In this document: positions 1-7,971 of the stretch, piece after piece
Layout: every line of letters begins with the position of its first letter
How positions within the stretch are numbered: position 1 is the stretch's first letter
Assembly: GCA_026397755.1 (NCBI GenBank)
Contig: JAPLUF010000336.1
Location: 1-32,469, forward strand
Length of the DNA stretch: 32,469 nt
Direction of reading: 5' to 3'
Source of the DNA: Verrucomicrobiota bacterium
GTDB lineage: Bacteria; Verrucomicrobiota; Verrucomicrobiia; Limisphaerales; UBA9464
Made by a program: the position numbers and the translations under genes
The notes under the pieces: generated by a model
Seen by the model: only the letters and a program-made list of their open reading frames with translations
Database searches by the model: none
Told to the model about the DNA's origin: nothing

Positions 1-410
1 CTGACCCGCGGAACTTTTTTGCCAGCTTCTATCCGAGTTGTTCGATCCGCGGGACATCTCCAAACCTCGCGAGAATTGCCCATGTATTTCATCAGGGGGC
101 TCTTATCGATGGTGTTGGTCGGAGAATCGCTGGCGGATCCCGCCACGAGTAGAACGCGCAAGTTATCCTCGGGTCCGCCAGCCAGAGATTTAACGAGTAA
201 GCCCTGATTATCATCGGCGTACAGTCGCCAGGCCAACATCATCTGCTTGTTGTTGTTCATGCACTGGATGCCAAGGGTCTTAGATTTGGCTTTTCCCAAC
301 GCGGGCAGGAGCATGCCTGCCAGAATGGCGATGATGGCGATGACGACGAGCAACTCGATGAGCGTGAAGCCACAGCGAGGGGGTCGATGGGTTTGCGACA
401 ACAATTTCAT
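1..410 (-). CDS. Prepilin-type N-terminal cleavage/methylation domain protein (C-terminus beyond window)
   Basis: Reading the minus strand from the ATG at 410 gives 136 codons without a stop before the window edge, so the 3' part is missing. Residues 14-20 read GFTLIEL, followed by a run of about 20 hydrophobic residues ([17 protein letters not shown]): the class III prepilin signal cleaved after Gly by PilD-type peptidase, with Glu at mature position 5. It continues with a region typical of the verrucomicrobial/planctomycete H-X9-DG (DUF1559-like) pseudopilins, including [12 protein letters not shown] and WRCPADR. These proteins are exported through type II/IV pilus-like machinery and their exact role is mostly unknown; many paralogues occur per genome. 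No clear ribosome binding site precedes the ATG. It is divergent from the dehydrogenase gene at 562. It is not adjacent to the pilus operon at 17-24 kb, so a functional link cannot be claimed. Confidence 0.88.
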   Translation of the reverse strand, partial: MKLLSQTHRPPRCGFTLIELLVVIAIIAILAGMLLPALGKAKSKTLGIQCMNNNKQMMLAWRLYADDNQGLLVKSLAGGPEDNLRVLLVAGSASDSPTNTIDKSPLMKYMGNSREVWRCPADRTTRIEAGKKVPRV

Positions 411-561
411 GGGTGTGTAAAAACCTGTTCCTTTGGCTGTGGGCCGTCAACAGAATCGTTTTTCGCAAACTGGAACGATTTTCTCGCCTCGCAGGCGGGG
501 TTTCCCTTCAGTTGTACACCCCGCGGACATCGCCCATCGATCCGCGACCTAATCCCCGCGC

Positions 562-1590
562 ATGAAGGCCATTCAACTGGAAAAGCCCGGATCATTCCGG
601 GTCATCGATATCGACGAACCCCCCGCTCCCGGCCCGGGTGAGGCCGTGGTCCGCGTCCATCAAGTGGGCATTTGCGGCACCGACCTCGGAGGCTACTTGG
701 GCAAGATGCCCTTCTTCTCCTACCCGCGGATTCCAGGGCATGAACTGGGCGTCGAAGTGGTAACCGTCGGTGACGGGGTCACGAACGTGCGTCCCGGAGA
801 TCGGTGCAGCGTCGAGCCCTACCTGAATTGCGAGCACTGCCACGCCTGTCGCCGGGGGCACACCAATTGTTGTCATCACAATCAAACCCTGGGCGTGCAT
901 TGCGACGGAGGCCTTCGGCGGTACTACACGGTGCCAGCCCGCAAACTTCATGGGGGTCCTTCTCTAGATTTCGAACAACTGGCGCTCGTCGAGACCCTCG
1001 CCATCGGGAGTCATGCCGTGTTCCGCGCCGCTCTGAAGCCGGGCGAGACGGTCCTGGTGATCGGGGCCGGTCCGATCGGATTGAGTGTCATCGAGTTCGC
1101 CAAACTCAGTGGGGCTCGGACGGTGGTGATGGACATGAACGAGCAGCGCCTGGCCTTCGTCCGGGATGTCATGGGTGTGACCGACACGGTGCTCACACGG
1201 GCCGACGGATCCGAGTTCACTGCGGTCGAGACGCTGACCGACGGCAACGGGGCCGAGGCGGTCATCGATGCCACTGGGTCTAACAAATCTATGAGCCAGG
1301 CACTGGGCTTCTGCGCGTTTGCCGGACGTCTGGTGTATGTGGGGATTACCCAGGCCGATTTGAGTTTCCCCCATGCCCCGATCTTGCATCGCCGGGAACT
1401 GAGCATTCTGGGAAGCCGCAATGCTCTCCCAGAGGATTTCCGCAGCATCATCGGCCACATCGAGGCGCACCGGATCGACACCCGGCCGTGGATCACCCAT
1501 CGCTCGGCCTTTGGAGAGATGATCGATCAGTTTCCCTCCTGGTTGAAACCCGAGACCGGGGTCATCAAGGCGATGGTGTCGGTGGATTAA
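562..1590 (+). CDS. Zinc-dependent alcohol dehydrogenase (MDR family, sorbitol/galactonate dehydrogenase-like)
   Basis: The 342-residue product has the usual length and order of medium-chain zinc dehydrogenases. Near residue 38 is GICGTD with the catalytic-zinc Cys, followed by GHE near residue 60. Around residues 90-105 is the four-cysteine structural-zinc lobe (CEHCHACRRGHTNCC). Near residue 165 the Rossmann motif GAGPIGL binds NAD(P), followed by an acidic VVMDMNE segment that favours NAD. Members oxidise secondary alcohols of sugars and sugar acids (sorbitol, threonine, galactonate); the substrate here cannot be told from sequence. The ATG at 562 places the first beta strand (KAIQLEKPGSFRV) correctly. 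It is followed after 27 bp by the first rhomboid gene on the same strand, but no functional link is obvious. Confidence 0.92.
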   Translation: MKAIQLEKPGSFRVIDIDEPPAPGPGEAVVRVHQVGICGTDLGGYLGKMPFFSYPRIPGHELGVEVVTVGDGVTNVRPGDRCSVEPYLNCEHCHACRRGHTNCCHHNQTLGVHCDGGLRRYYTVPARKLHGGPSLDFEQLALVETLAIGSHAVFRAALKPGETVLVIGAGPIGLSVIEFAKLSGARTVVMDMNEQRLAFVRDVMGVTDTVLTRADGSEFTAVETLTDGNGAEAVIDATGSNKSMSQALGFCAFAGRLVYVGITQADLSFPHAPILHRRELSILGSRNALPEDFRSIIGHIEAHRIDTRPWITHRSAFGEMIDQFPSWLKPETGVIKAMVSVD

Positions 1591-1617
1591 CCCCCCCGTT
1601 AACCTCGACACGCAGCC

Positions 1618-2286
1618 ATGAATCCGCCGCCCCCCTTGCCGCCCCCACGCGGGGAGGAGCTGCCGTTGGAGCGAGGTGCGACGCGGGTGTTGATTGCGCT
1701 GAATCTGGCATTCTTTGCTTATGAGCAATGGCTCTACCGGGTTGATCCGGGCCGCAAGCGCTGGTTTGAATTGAATCATGCCCTGAGCCTTGAGGGGTTG
1801 CTACGGGGAGCCTGGTGGCAATGCCTGAGCTTTCAGTTCCTGCATGGGGGCTGGATTCACTTGGGCATGAATCTCCTCCTGCTGCACTCGTTGGGCCCTG
1901 TGATGGAAACGACCCTCGGGCGGTGGCGTTTCCTCTTGCTCTACCTGGTCAGCGGAACGTTGGGCGGCATTCTCCACGTGGCGGGTGCTTGGATGATGCC
2001 CGAATCCTTCGGAGGAGCCGTGGTGGGAGCCTCAGCGGGATTGTGCGGGTTGTTGGCGGCCCTTGGAGCGTTGCACTCCGAGGAACGTCTGAGGGTGCTG
2101 CTATTCTTCGTCATTCCTATGGAGATCCGGGCGAAGTTTGTTCTGTTGGGCGGCATTATTATTAGCGCCCTGGGTGCCGTCTTTGTGGTGGGCCCCATTG
2201 CCCATTTGGCCCATCTCGGAGGCTTCATCGGAGGCTTGGCCGTCGCCCTTGCGCTTCAGCGGAATTTCCGACTCAGCACACGGTGA
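1618..2286 (+). CDS. Rhomboid family intramembrane serine protease (first of a tandem pair)
   Basis: The 222-residue protein has about six hydrophobic segments after a proline-rich cytosolic N-terminus (MNPPPPLPPPR). It carries the rhomboid signature: the FLHGGWIHLGMN segment (HxxxxN oxyanion region), GASAG with the nucleophile Ser near residue 139, and the catalytic His near residue 199 in AHLAHLGGFIGG. Rhomboids cleave transmembrane helices within the inner membrane; the substrate here is unknown. The length fits a minimal 6-TM bacterial rhomboid. The next gene, 60 bp downstream on the same strand, is a second rhomboid, so the two are probably co-transcribed. Catalytic residues are all present, so this looks active. 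Confidence 0.93.
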   Translation: MNPPPPLPPPRGEELPLERGATRVLIALNLAFFAYEQWLYRVDPGRKRWFELNHALSLEGLLRGAWWQCLSFQFLHGGWIHLGMNLLLLHSLGPVMETTLGRWRFLLLYLVSGTLGGILHVAGAWMMPESFGGAVVGASAGLCGLLAALGALHSEERLRVLLFFVIPMEIRAKFVLLGGIIISALGAVFVVGPIAHLAHLGGFIGGLAVALALQRNFRLSTR

Positions 2287-2346
2287 AGGCGGTGCAAGTG
2301 GATCCGCATTGGAAAAAGGGTCCGGCCCAGACTATCGTTAAACGCA

Positions 2347-3252
2347 ATGCTTTCAGATCGGGACTACATGCGGGAAGAGGACAACGGGATGCGTTTCTCT
2401 TGGACGGTGATGCTCCTCATCGCCTTGGTGGTGGTCTTCGTCGCGGAGGCCATTGCCGAAACCTACCTGAGCCTGCCGCTGCAGGAGTACGGGGCATTGT
2501 CCAATCGGGTGTGGCGATCGGGCTGGGTTTGGCAGCTGGTGACCTTCCAATTTTTGCATGGCAGTTTCGCTCACTTGTTCTTCAACGGGTTGGGTGTCTG
2601 GATGTTTGGTCGCCCCATCGAGGCGGCTTTTGGGGGCCGACGAATGATGGGCCTTTGGATGGCCGGTGGTCTGGTGGGTGGTTTGCTGCAGTTGGGGATT
2701 AGCGCGGCCTTTCCGGATGTATTCTCCCCAAGTGTGGTGGGGGCGTCGGCCGGGCTCATGACCTTCCTGGCGATTTTTTGTCGGCTAGAGCCCGATGCCC
2801 GAATTCTGCTGGCCCTCATTGTTCCGGTTCCGGCCCGTTTCCTGTTTTACTTCTCGGTCGGTGTCGCCGTGTTCTTCATCGTGGTCCCATCGCGGGACGG
2901 AGTGGCTCACGCGGCACACTTGGGCGGTTTGCTCTTCGGGTGGTTCTGGGTCCAGGCCGGATATCATCGGGGCGAGGGTTTGTGGGATCGTCTCTCCGAA
3001 GGCTGGCATCGTTGGAATCAACAGCGGCAGACCTCCCGCCCCGCCTCTCGAGCGGCCGTGGGGCAGATCATTAAGCCATCGTTCCGTTCTGACTCAGCTC
3101 CGACCCCAGCAAAAGAACTCTCTAATGCCGAGTTCATGGCCCGTGAGGTGGATCCCATTCTCGATAAGATCGCCCGGGATGGGATTAGCAGCCTGACCGA
3201 GGCCGAACGTCAAACGCTCGAGGCAGCTCGTAAGAAAGTGACCCGCCGATGA
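2347..3252 (+). CDS. Rhomboid family intramembrane serine protease with C-terminal soluble extension (second of a pair)
   Basis: The product is up to 301 residues and shares with its neighbour the FLHGSFAHLFFN segment, GASAG with Ser near 134 (counted from 2347) and His near 191 in AHAAHLGGLLFG, so it should be an active rhomboid. After the last membrane segment it has about 100 cytosolic residues: a basic Arg/Gln-rich linker and a conserved-looking terminal helix-turn-helix stretch (FMAREVDPILDKIARDG...LTEAERQTLEAARKK) seen at the C-terminus of many rhomboids of this phylum. The start is uncertain. ATGs at 2347, 2368 and 2389 are in frame, and the one at 2389 has the best ribosome site (GAAGAGG at 2374-2380, 8 nt away) and puts the first TM helix at the very N-terminus. 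The gene ends 111 bp before the convergent lpxB. Confidence 0.93.
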   Translation: MLSDRDYMREEDNGMRFSWTVMLLIALVVVFVAEAIAETYLSLPLQEYGALSNRVWRSGWVWQLVTFQFLHGSFAHLFFNGLGVWMFGRPIEAAFGGRRMMGLWMAGGLVGGLLQLGISAAFPDVFSPSVVGASAGLMTFLAIFCRLEPDARILLALIVPVPARFLFYFSVGVAVFFIVVPSRDGVAHAAHLGGLLFGWFWVQAGYHRGEGLWDRLSEGWHRWNQQRQTSRPASRAAVGQIIKPSFRSDSAPTPAKELSNAEFMAREVDPILDKIARDGISSLTEAERQTLEAARKKVTRR

Positions 3253-3293
3253 CAGCTCTCCGGTTGGATCCACCGATGAGCGCATCAGGTCTT

Positions 3294-3344
3294 AGCAGCC
3301 ATTGAGGGACACCCTAAGAGGGCTGAGTCCTCTCAGTGGCTGCT
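3294..3344. terminator. Stem-loop between convergent rhomboid and lpxB genes
   Basis: The arm at 3294-3308 (AGCAGCCATTGAGGG) pairs with 3330-3344 (CTCTCAGTGGCTGCT side) over about 15 bp with two G-U wobbles. It lies in the 110-bp gap where the rhomboid (+) and lpxB (-) transcripts meet. There is no clear U tract on either side, so it may be a bidirectional transcript-end or RNA-stability hairpin rather than a classical intrinsic terminator. Confidence 0.45.
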
Positions 3345-3362
3345 CAATGCCCTACGTACCGG

Positions 3363-4517
3363 CTAGTCAGCCAAGATCTTGTCGGCCGCTCGCTCGGTAG
3401 CTCCTGGAGGCCCCAGAAGTTGGCGAACTTGGATGAGTGCTTTTCGAGCCTCCGTCAGTGCTCCAGGAGTGGTTAGCAGTCTCAGGGTCGCCTCAGCCAG
3501 GGCGTCGGAAGTCGCCGCGTCTTGGACAAACTCCGGCAGGACTGCCTTGCCGGCCAAGAGATTCGGCATGGCCAGAAAAGGAACTTGGATGATGCGTTTT
3601 CCGATTTGGTAGGTGCTCCACGAGGTTTTGTAGAGGGCGATCGTGGGTACCGCGAACCAGGCACATTCTAGGGTGACGGTTCCGGTCGAGGCGATGGCCA
3701 CGTCGGCGTCAGCGAGGGTTGCGGCGAGTTTTCCGATCTGGATAGACATGCCTTTGGGATCAGGAATCCCCGGAGGCAGAGCCGACCGAGCGGCTTCCTG
3801 TGGCAACACCAGAGTGCATCGGGCCCCGGTTTTCTCGATGACCTTCTGGGCCGCGGCCGCCACCACTGGCCAGTGGCGTCGCAGTTCCCCTGTGCGACTT
3901 CCTGGGAGCAGTACTAGATGGGGTTGCTGCCCTGCCGATCGGAAGGGGGGCGCCGGCGGTAGACCATGCCGATCGACCAATGGGTGACCCACGAAGTCGA
4001 CCCGCACACCCGGCGCATTTTTTGCATACCATTCTTTCTCGAAGGGAAGGATCGAAAGTAATCGGTCCAGGATTCGAGGCATCTCTCGGGCCCTTCCGGC
4101 CCGCGATGCCCAAACTTGCGGAGACACGAATTGCACCCGTCGAGGCCGCCAGTTCTGGAAAGTCCCAGAGCTCTCGGAAGTCATTGCGGTGATGGCCTTG
4201 AGGAAGCGCAAATTGAAGGCCCCGAAATCGACTCCGATCACCACGTCGGGAGTTCGTTCGCGGGCGGCCTCCAACAACTGTCGGAACGCGCGGCGGAACT
4301 GGCCCAACTGCCGCAGGGCATCGGCGGGACCGATGACGGACTGCGCGGTCAGGTCGCAGAGGATCTCCACTCCGGCCCCCGCCATGGCCGGCCCCCCCGC
4401 CCCGAAGAACTGGGGTTCCAGAGGACCCGTCCTTCGGCGCAGAGCGCGAACTAGCTCGGCGGCGAGTTGGTCGCCACTGGGCTCACCGGCGATTAGCAGG
4501 ATGGACGAGGGCTTCAC
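3363..4517 (-). CDS. lpxB: Lipid-A-disaccharide synthase
   Basis: LpxB joins UDP-2,3-diacylglucosamine and lipid X to form the lipid A disaccharide at the cytoplasmic face of the inner membrane, so the organism makes lipopolysaccharide. The 384-residue product matches the family length (about 380). It shows the N-terminal LLIAGEPSGDQLAAEL motif (residues 7-22), the GVDFGAFN segment, SPQVWASR, DFVGHPLVD, LLPGSRTGEL and the C-terminal STGTVTLE block with a following PNLLAGKAVLPEFVQ region, as in GT19 glycosyltransferases. Start: MKPSSILLIAGEPSGD is the natural N-terminus. A 12-bp perfect palindrome lies 9 bp upstream. No other lpx gene is in the window, so lpxB stands alone here. Confidence 0.96.
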   Translation of the reverse strand: MKPSSILLIAGEPSGDQLAAELVRALRRRTGPLEPQFFGAGGPAMAGAGVEILCDLTAQSVIGPADALRQLGQFRRAFRQLLEAARERTPDVVIGVDFGAFNLRFLKAITAMTSESSGTFQNWRPRRVQFVSPQVWASRAGRAREMPRILDRLLSILPFEKEWYAKNAPGVRVDFVGHPLVDRHGLPPAPPFRSAGQQPHLVLLPGSRTGELRRHWPVVAAAAQKVIEKTGARCTLVLPQEAARSALPPGIPDPKGMSIQIGKLAATLADADVAIASTGTVTLECAWFAVPTIALYKTSWSTYQIGKRIIQVPFLAMPNLLAGKAVLPEFVQDAATSDALAEATLRLLTTPGALTEARKALIQVRQLLGPPGATERAADKILAD

Positions 4518-4828
4518 CGTGGGGCCGTAAGCTTACGAGGATCAGCCCGATTGTGGAAGCGCTCCCCAAACACCATTTCGCCCCAGAAACAATTTCTCGG
4601 TGAACCCGGTTTCCCGGACCCGTGCTTCCCTCCTGAGCTTCGCACGCACGGGCCGGCTCGGACCGAGCTTGGGTGCGGTGATCTTCCCTCTAGGTCGAAA
4701 GATCGCTTCGCCGAGTAACCCGCCGGGTCTTTTCACCCTTCGGCGTACTGCGTTTTCTCCGCTTCAGGGACTCTTCCAGTCTGGCTTTTGGAGGGAGTCT
4801 CCCAGAAAATGCCGAAATACCAGAGCCT
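4518..4828. other. Intergenic region between divergent lpxB and PSCyt1 genes
   Basis: This 311-bp gap separates two divergent genes and should hold both promoters. I see a perfect palindrome (4526-4537) near the lpxB start and several pyrimidine-rich stretches, but no convincing -35/-10 pair, RNA gene or conserved small ORF. Open frames of 60-100 codons here have no recognisable similarity and are probably chance. Confidence 0.5.
4526..4537. repeat. Perfect 12-bp palindrome CGTAAGCTTACG upstream of lpxB
   Basis: CGTAAGCTTACG is self-complementary over all 12 bases and sits 9 bp upstream of the lpxB start codon (4517, minus strand). Position and symmetry would suit a dimeric repressor site, but it could be chance; I see no second copy in the window. 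Confidence 0.35.
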
Positions 4829-7800
4829 ATGAAGATCCCCCTGCTTCCCGAGGCAATCGCCCTGTTCACCGGAACCCTCCTGGTTTCCCAGACGATGGCG
4901 GCGACCGACTTCACGGCTGAGATTGAGCCGCTATTAATTCGGCGTTGCTTCGAATGCCATGGCCCGGACAAGCAAAAGTCCAATCTTCGCCTAGATTCTC
5001 GTGCGGCTGCCTTTCAGGCGGCCGAATCTGGCAAGGTGGTCTTGGAGGTGGGAAAACCCGAGACCAGCGAACTCATCCGTCGCGTCACCGCCACCGATCC
5101 AGATGAAGTCATGCCGCCCAAGGGTCCGCGATTAACACCGGCTGAAGTTGCCAGCCTTACCCGCTGGATCCGCGAGGGTGCTCTTTGGCCTGATAGCAAT
5201 ATCCAGAAGCATTGGTCCTTCCAGGCGCCGATCCGACCCAATCCTCCAGAAAACCTGCCGAAGACGGCCACTCTTCAAAATCCCATTGACCGGTTCATTG
5301 TGGCTCGATTGGCCAAAGAAGGGCTGCAGCAACAGCCTGAAGCCGATCGTGCCAATTTGATTCGTCGTGTGTCCCTCGACCTCACTGGTCTGCCTCCGGA
5401 ACCGTCCGAGATCAGCGCTTTTCTCGCCGACAAGTCGCCGCGCGCCTTTGAGACTCTCGTGGATCGTCTGCTCGCCTCGCCCCACTACGGGGAGCACATG
5501 GCCCGGGGTTGGCTCGACCTAGCGCGCTATGCCGATTCCAACGGCTATCAGGTGGATCTGGCTCGTTCCATTTGGCCTTACCGTCAATGGGTGATCGAGG
5601 CCTTCAACAAGAACCAACCGTTTGACCAGTTCACCATCGATCAGCTGGCGGGTGATCTTTTGTCCCAACCCACCTTGGCCCAGCGCATCGCCACGGGGTT
5701 CAACCGCAACACCAAGGTCAACGACGAGGGGGGTGGCGATGCCGAGGAGTACCGTACCAAGGCGGTGAAGGACCGGGTGGCAACCGTGGGCACGGCCTGG
5801 TTGGGACTTACCCTGAACTGTGCCGAATGCCATACGCACAAGTACGATCCGATCACCCATGAGGAGTACTACCGGTTTTACTCCTTCTTCAACAACAGTT
5901 CCGACTCGGGCAATTACAGTCTCGGCCCCTCGGTCGAGGTGCCCAAGCCAGACCTGACTGACATGGACGCGCACTTGTCTCGGCGGTTGCAGGAGACCCG
6001 GGATGAGCTTTCTCGCATCGAGAAGGAACTTCAGAAATCTCAGGCCGTCTGGGAGAAGTCGGTGGCTCGGAAAGCGGACCCGTGGCGCACTCTCCAACTC
6101 GTCAACCCTCAGTCCACCGGCGGTTCCAGCTACACAAACTTGCCGGACGGATCCCTCCTCGGAACTGGGGTCAACGCCATCTACGACACCATTACCGTCG
6201 AGGCCGAGACGGACCTCACAGGCATCACGGCTGTCCTGCTCGAAGTGCTGCCCGATCCTAGCCTTCCGAAGAATGGTCCGGGTCGTTGGGGCGCCAGCGG
6301 CAATTTCATCCTCGACGAATTTTCCTTCGCCGCCGCTCCCATGAAGGGCGCCGCTCCGGCCAACACCAATCTCTTTTTCAGCAGCGCCACGGCCGATTGG
6401 GAACAGCAGTATTACAAGGCCGAGCACGCGATCGATCGTAATTCCAAGACGGGTTGGTCCATTGGTCCTCGCTTTGGACAGCGTCACTTTCTCATCGCTC
6501 GGTTGCAGGATCCGACCGGATACCGTGGGGGCAGCCGGCTCACCTTTCGCTTCGACCATTACCATGGGAACAGCCATTGCATCGGCCGATTCCGTATTTC
6601 GGTGACCACAGAGAAGGATCCCCAACGTCAATGGCCCCTGCCTGAAGACGTGCGGGTGGCAGCCTCCCGGTCCTCGCAGGAACGTTCGACCGAGCAGTCG
6701 GCGCTCTTGGTAGCCAGCCAGCGCTCCGCCTCGGAGAAGGTCCGTACCCTTGAGCGTGAACTCTTCGTTCTTGAGCAGAATCGTCGGCAGCGCGTCGGTC
6801 AGAAGTTCACCACGCTGGTGATGCAGGAACGATCCGATCCGCAGCCGCGCGAGACTTACATTCATCTCCGGGGCGACTTCCTGACCAAAGGGAAGGTTGT
6901 CCAGCCGGGAATCCCAGCGGTGTTCCCACCCCTGCCAGCGGGAGTCCCGGCCAATCGCCTGACCCTCGCCCGTTGGTTAGTGGATCCAGCCAATCCCCTC
7001 ACGGCTCGGGTCACGGTGAACCGGTTTTGGGAGCGCTGCTTTGGAACAGGTCTGGTGAAGACCAGCGAAGACTTCGGCCGCCAGGGTGAATTGCCTTCCC
7101 ATCCCGAACTCCTCGATTGGCTGGCCACCGAGTTCATTGCCAGCGGCTGGGACGTCAAAGCTCTGCAAAAACTCATCGTGATGTCGGCGACCTATCGACA
7201 AAGTGCCGCGACCGATGCCACCCGCCAGGAGAAGGATTTCTACAACCGCTTCCTCTCGCGTGGCCCTCGTTTCCGCATGGATGCCGAGATGATTCGCGAT
7301 CATGCCCTGGCGGTCAGCGGCCTCCTGCACCACAAGGTGGGTGGCCCGAGCGTCTACCCCGTGCAGGTGCCCAACCTCTGGAAGGAGATTGGATTCCTCC
7401 GTCCCGAGATCGGCATGGACGAATGGCCGGTGAGCGATGGCCCCGACTTGTATCGACGCGCCCTCTACACTTTCTGGAGACGCGTTTGTACCTATCCTAC
7501 CTTGGCCACCTTCGATGCCCCCAGCCGCGAGGTCTGCGTCTCACGGAGGCCCCGGACCAATACGCCGTTGCAGGCACTGGCCGCACTGAACGAGCCAACA
7601 TTGCTCGAGGCGGCTCGATTTTTTGGACAGCGGATTCTGGCCGAGGGCGGTCCGGACGATGCCTCTCGCGTGGACTACGCCTTCACGCGGAGCGTGGGCC
7701 GACCACCGACCGCGGCGGAACAACGGCGGCTCCTAGCCTTTGTCCAGCAACAGGAGCGGAGTTTCCGAGCCGACCCCAAGGCGGCAGCGGCGTTGATTCA

Positions 7801-7909
7801 GGTGGGGCAGGTGCCAAAAGCGGCCGATTTGGAGACTCGAAAATTGGCCGTTTGGACGACCCTGGCCAGTGTCCTTTTCAACCTGGACGAAACACTCACC
7901 AAGGGCTGA
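4829..7909 (+). CDS. PSCyt1 / DUF1549 / DUF1553 domain protein (planctomycete-verrucomicrobial cytochrome-like)
   Basis: This 1026-residue secreted protein has an N-terminal signal peptide (about residues 1-25, ending TMAA). A PSCyt1 domain follows, with CFECHGPD (CxxCH haem-c type site near residue 40) and VMPPKG as distal Met ligand candidate. Next are the DUF1549 (PSCyt2) region from about residue 150 (NPIDRFIVARLAKEGL), containing a second CxxCH (CAECHTHKYDP) near 331, a central carbohydrate-binding-like insert (about 430-610) with a coiled-coil stretch at its edges, and C-terminal DUF1553 (PSD1) from about 700 (NRLTLARWLVDPANPLTARV). Such proteins are abundant in Planctomycetes and Verrucomicrobia, often next to a DUF1501 partner and sulfatases or sugar enzymes, and are thought to act in periplasmic polysaccharide oxidation; the chemistry is unproven. 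Here the DUF1501 partner is absent, because the next gene is convergent moaA. No clear ribosome site precedes the ATG. Confidence 0.94.
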   Translation: MKIPLLPEAIALFTGTLLVSQTMAATDFTAEIEPLLIRRCFECHGPDKQKSNLRLDSRAAAFQAAESGKVVLEVGKPETSELIRRVTATDPDEVMPPKGPRLTPAEVASLTRWIREGALWPDSNIQKHWSFQAPIRPNPPENLPKTATLQNPIDRFIVARLAKEGLQQQPEADRANLIRRVSLDLTGLPPEPSEISAFLADKSPRAFETLVDRLLASPHYGEHMARGWLDLARYADSNGYQVDLARSIWPYRQWVIEAFNKNQPFDQFTIDQLAGDLLSQPTLAQRIATGFNRNTKVNDEGGGDAEEYRTKAVKDRVATVGTAWLGLTLNCAECHTHKYDPITHEEYYRFYSFFNNSSDSGNYSLGPSVEVPKPDLTDMDAHLSRRLQETRDELSRIEKELQKSQAVWEKSVARKADPWRTLQLVNPQSTGGSSYTNLPDGSLLGTGVNAIYDTITVEAETDLTGITAVLLEVLPDPSLPKNGPGRWGASGNFILDEFSFAAAPMKGAAPANTNLFFSSATADWEQQYYKAEHAIDRNSKTGWSIGPRFGQRHFLIARLQDPTGYRGGSRLTFRFDHYHGNSHCIGRFRISVTTEKDPQRQWPLPEDVRVAASRSSQERSTEQSALLVASQRSASEKVRTLERELFVLEQNRRQRVGQKFTTLVMQERSDPQPRETYIHLRGDFLTKGKVVQPGIPAVFPPLPAGVPANRLTLARWLVDPANPLTARVTVNRFWERCFGTGLVKTSEDFGRQGELPSHPELLDWLATEFIASGWDVKALQKLIVMSATYRQSAATDATRQEKDFYNRFLSRGPRFRMDAEMIRDHALAVSGLLHHKVGGPSVYPVQVPNLWKEIGFLRPEIGMDEWPVSDGPDLYRRALYTFWRRVCTYPTLATFDAPSREVCVSRRPRTNTPLQALAALNEPTLLEAARFFGQRILAEGGPDDASRVDYAFTRSVGRPPTAAEQRRLLAFVQQQERSFRADPKAAAALIQVGQVPKAADLETRKLAVWTTLASVLFNLDETLTKG

Positions 7910-7971
7910 CCTCAGCCGCCTTCAGTAGAGATTTGTGGTGGCGACCCGGAGAGGGTGGTTCGTCGGTCGGC

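Noticed and set aside
964-1779. 271-codon antisense frame over the zinc dehydrogenase
   Set aside because: Shadow of a well-supported gene; no domain, and the start lies inside the rhomboid gene.
5519-6865. 448-codon open frame antisense to the PSCyt1 gene
   Set aside because: It lies wholly inside a gene with unmistakable domains; GC-rich third positions keep the opposite strand open by chance.
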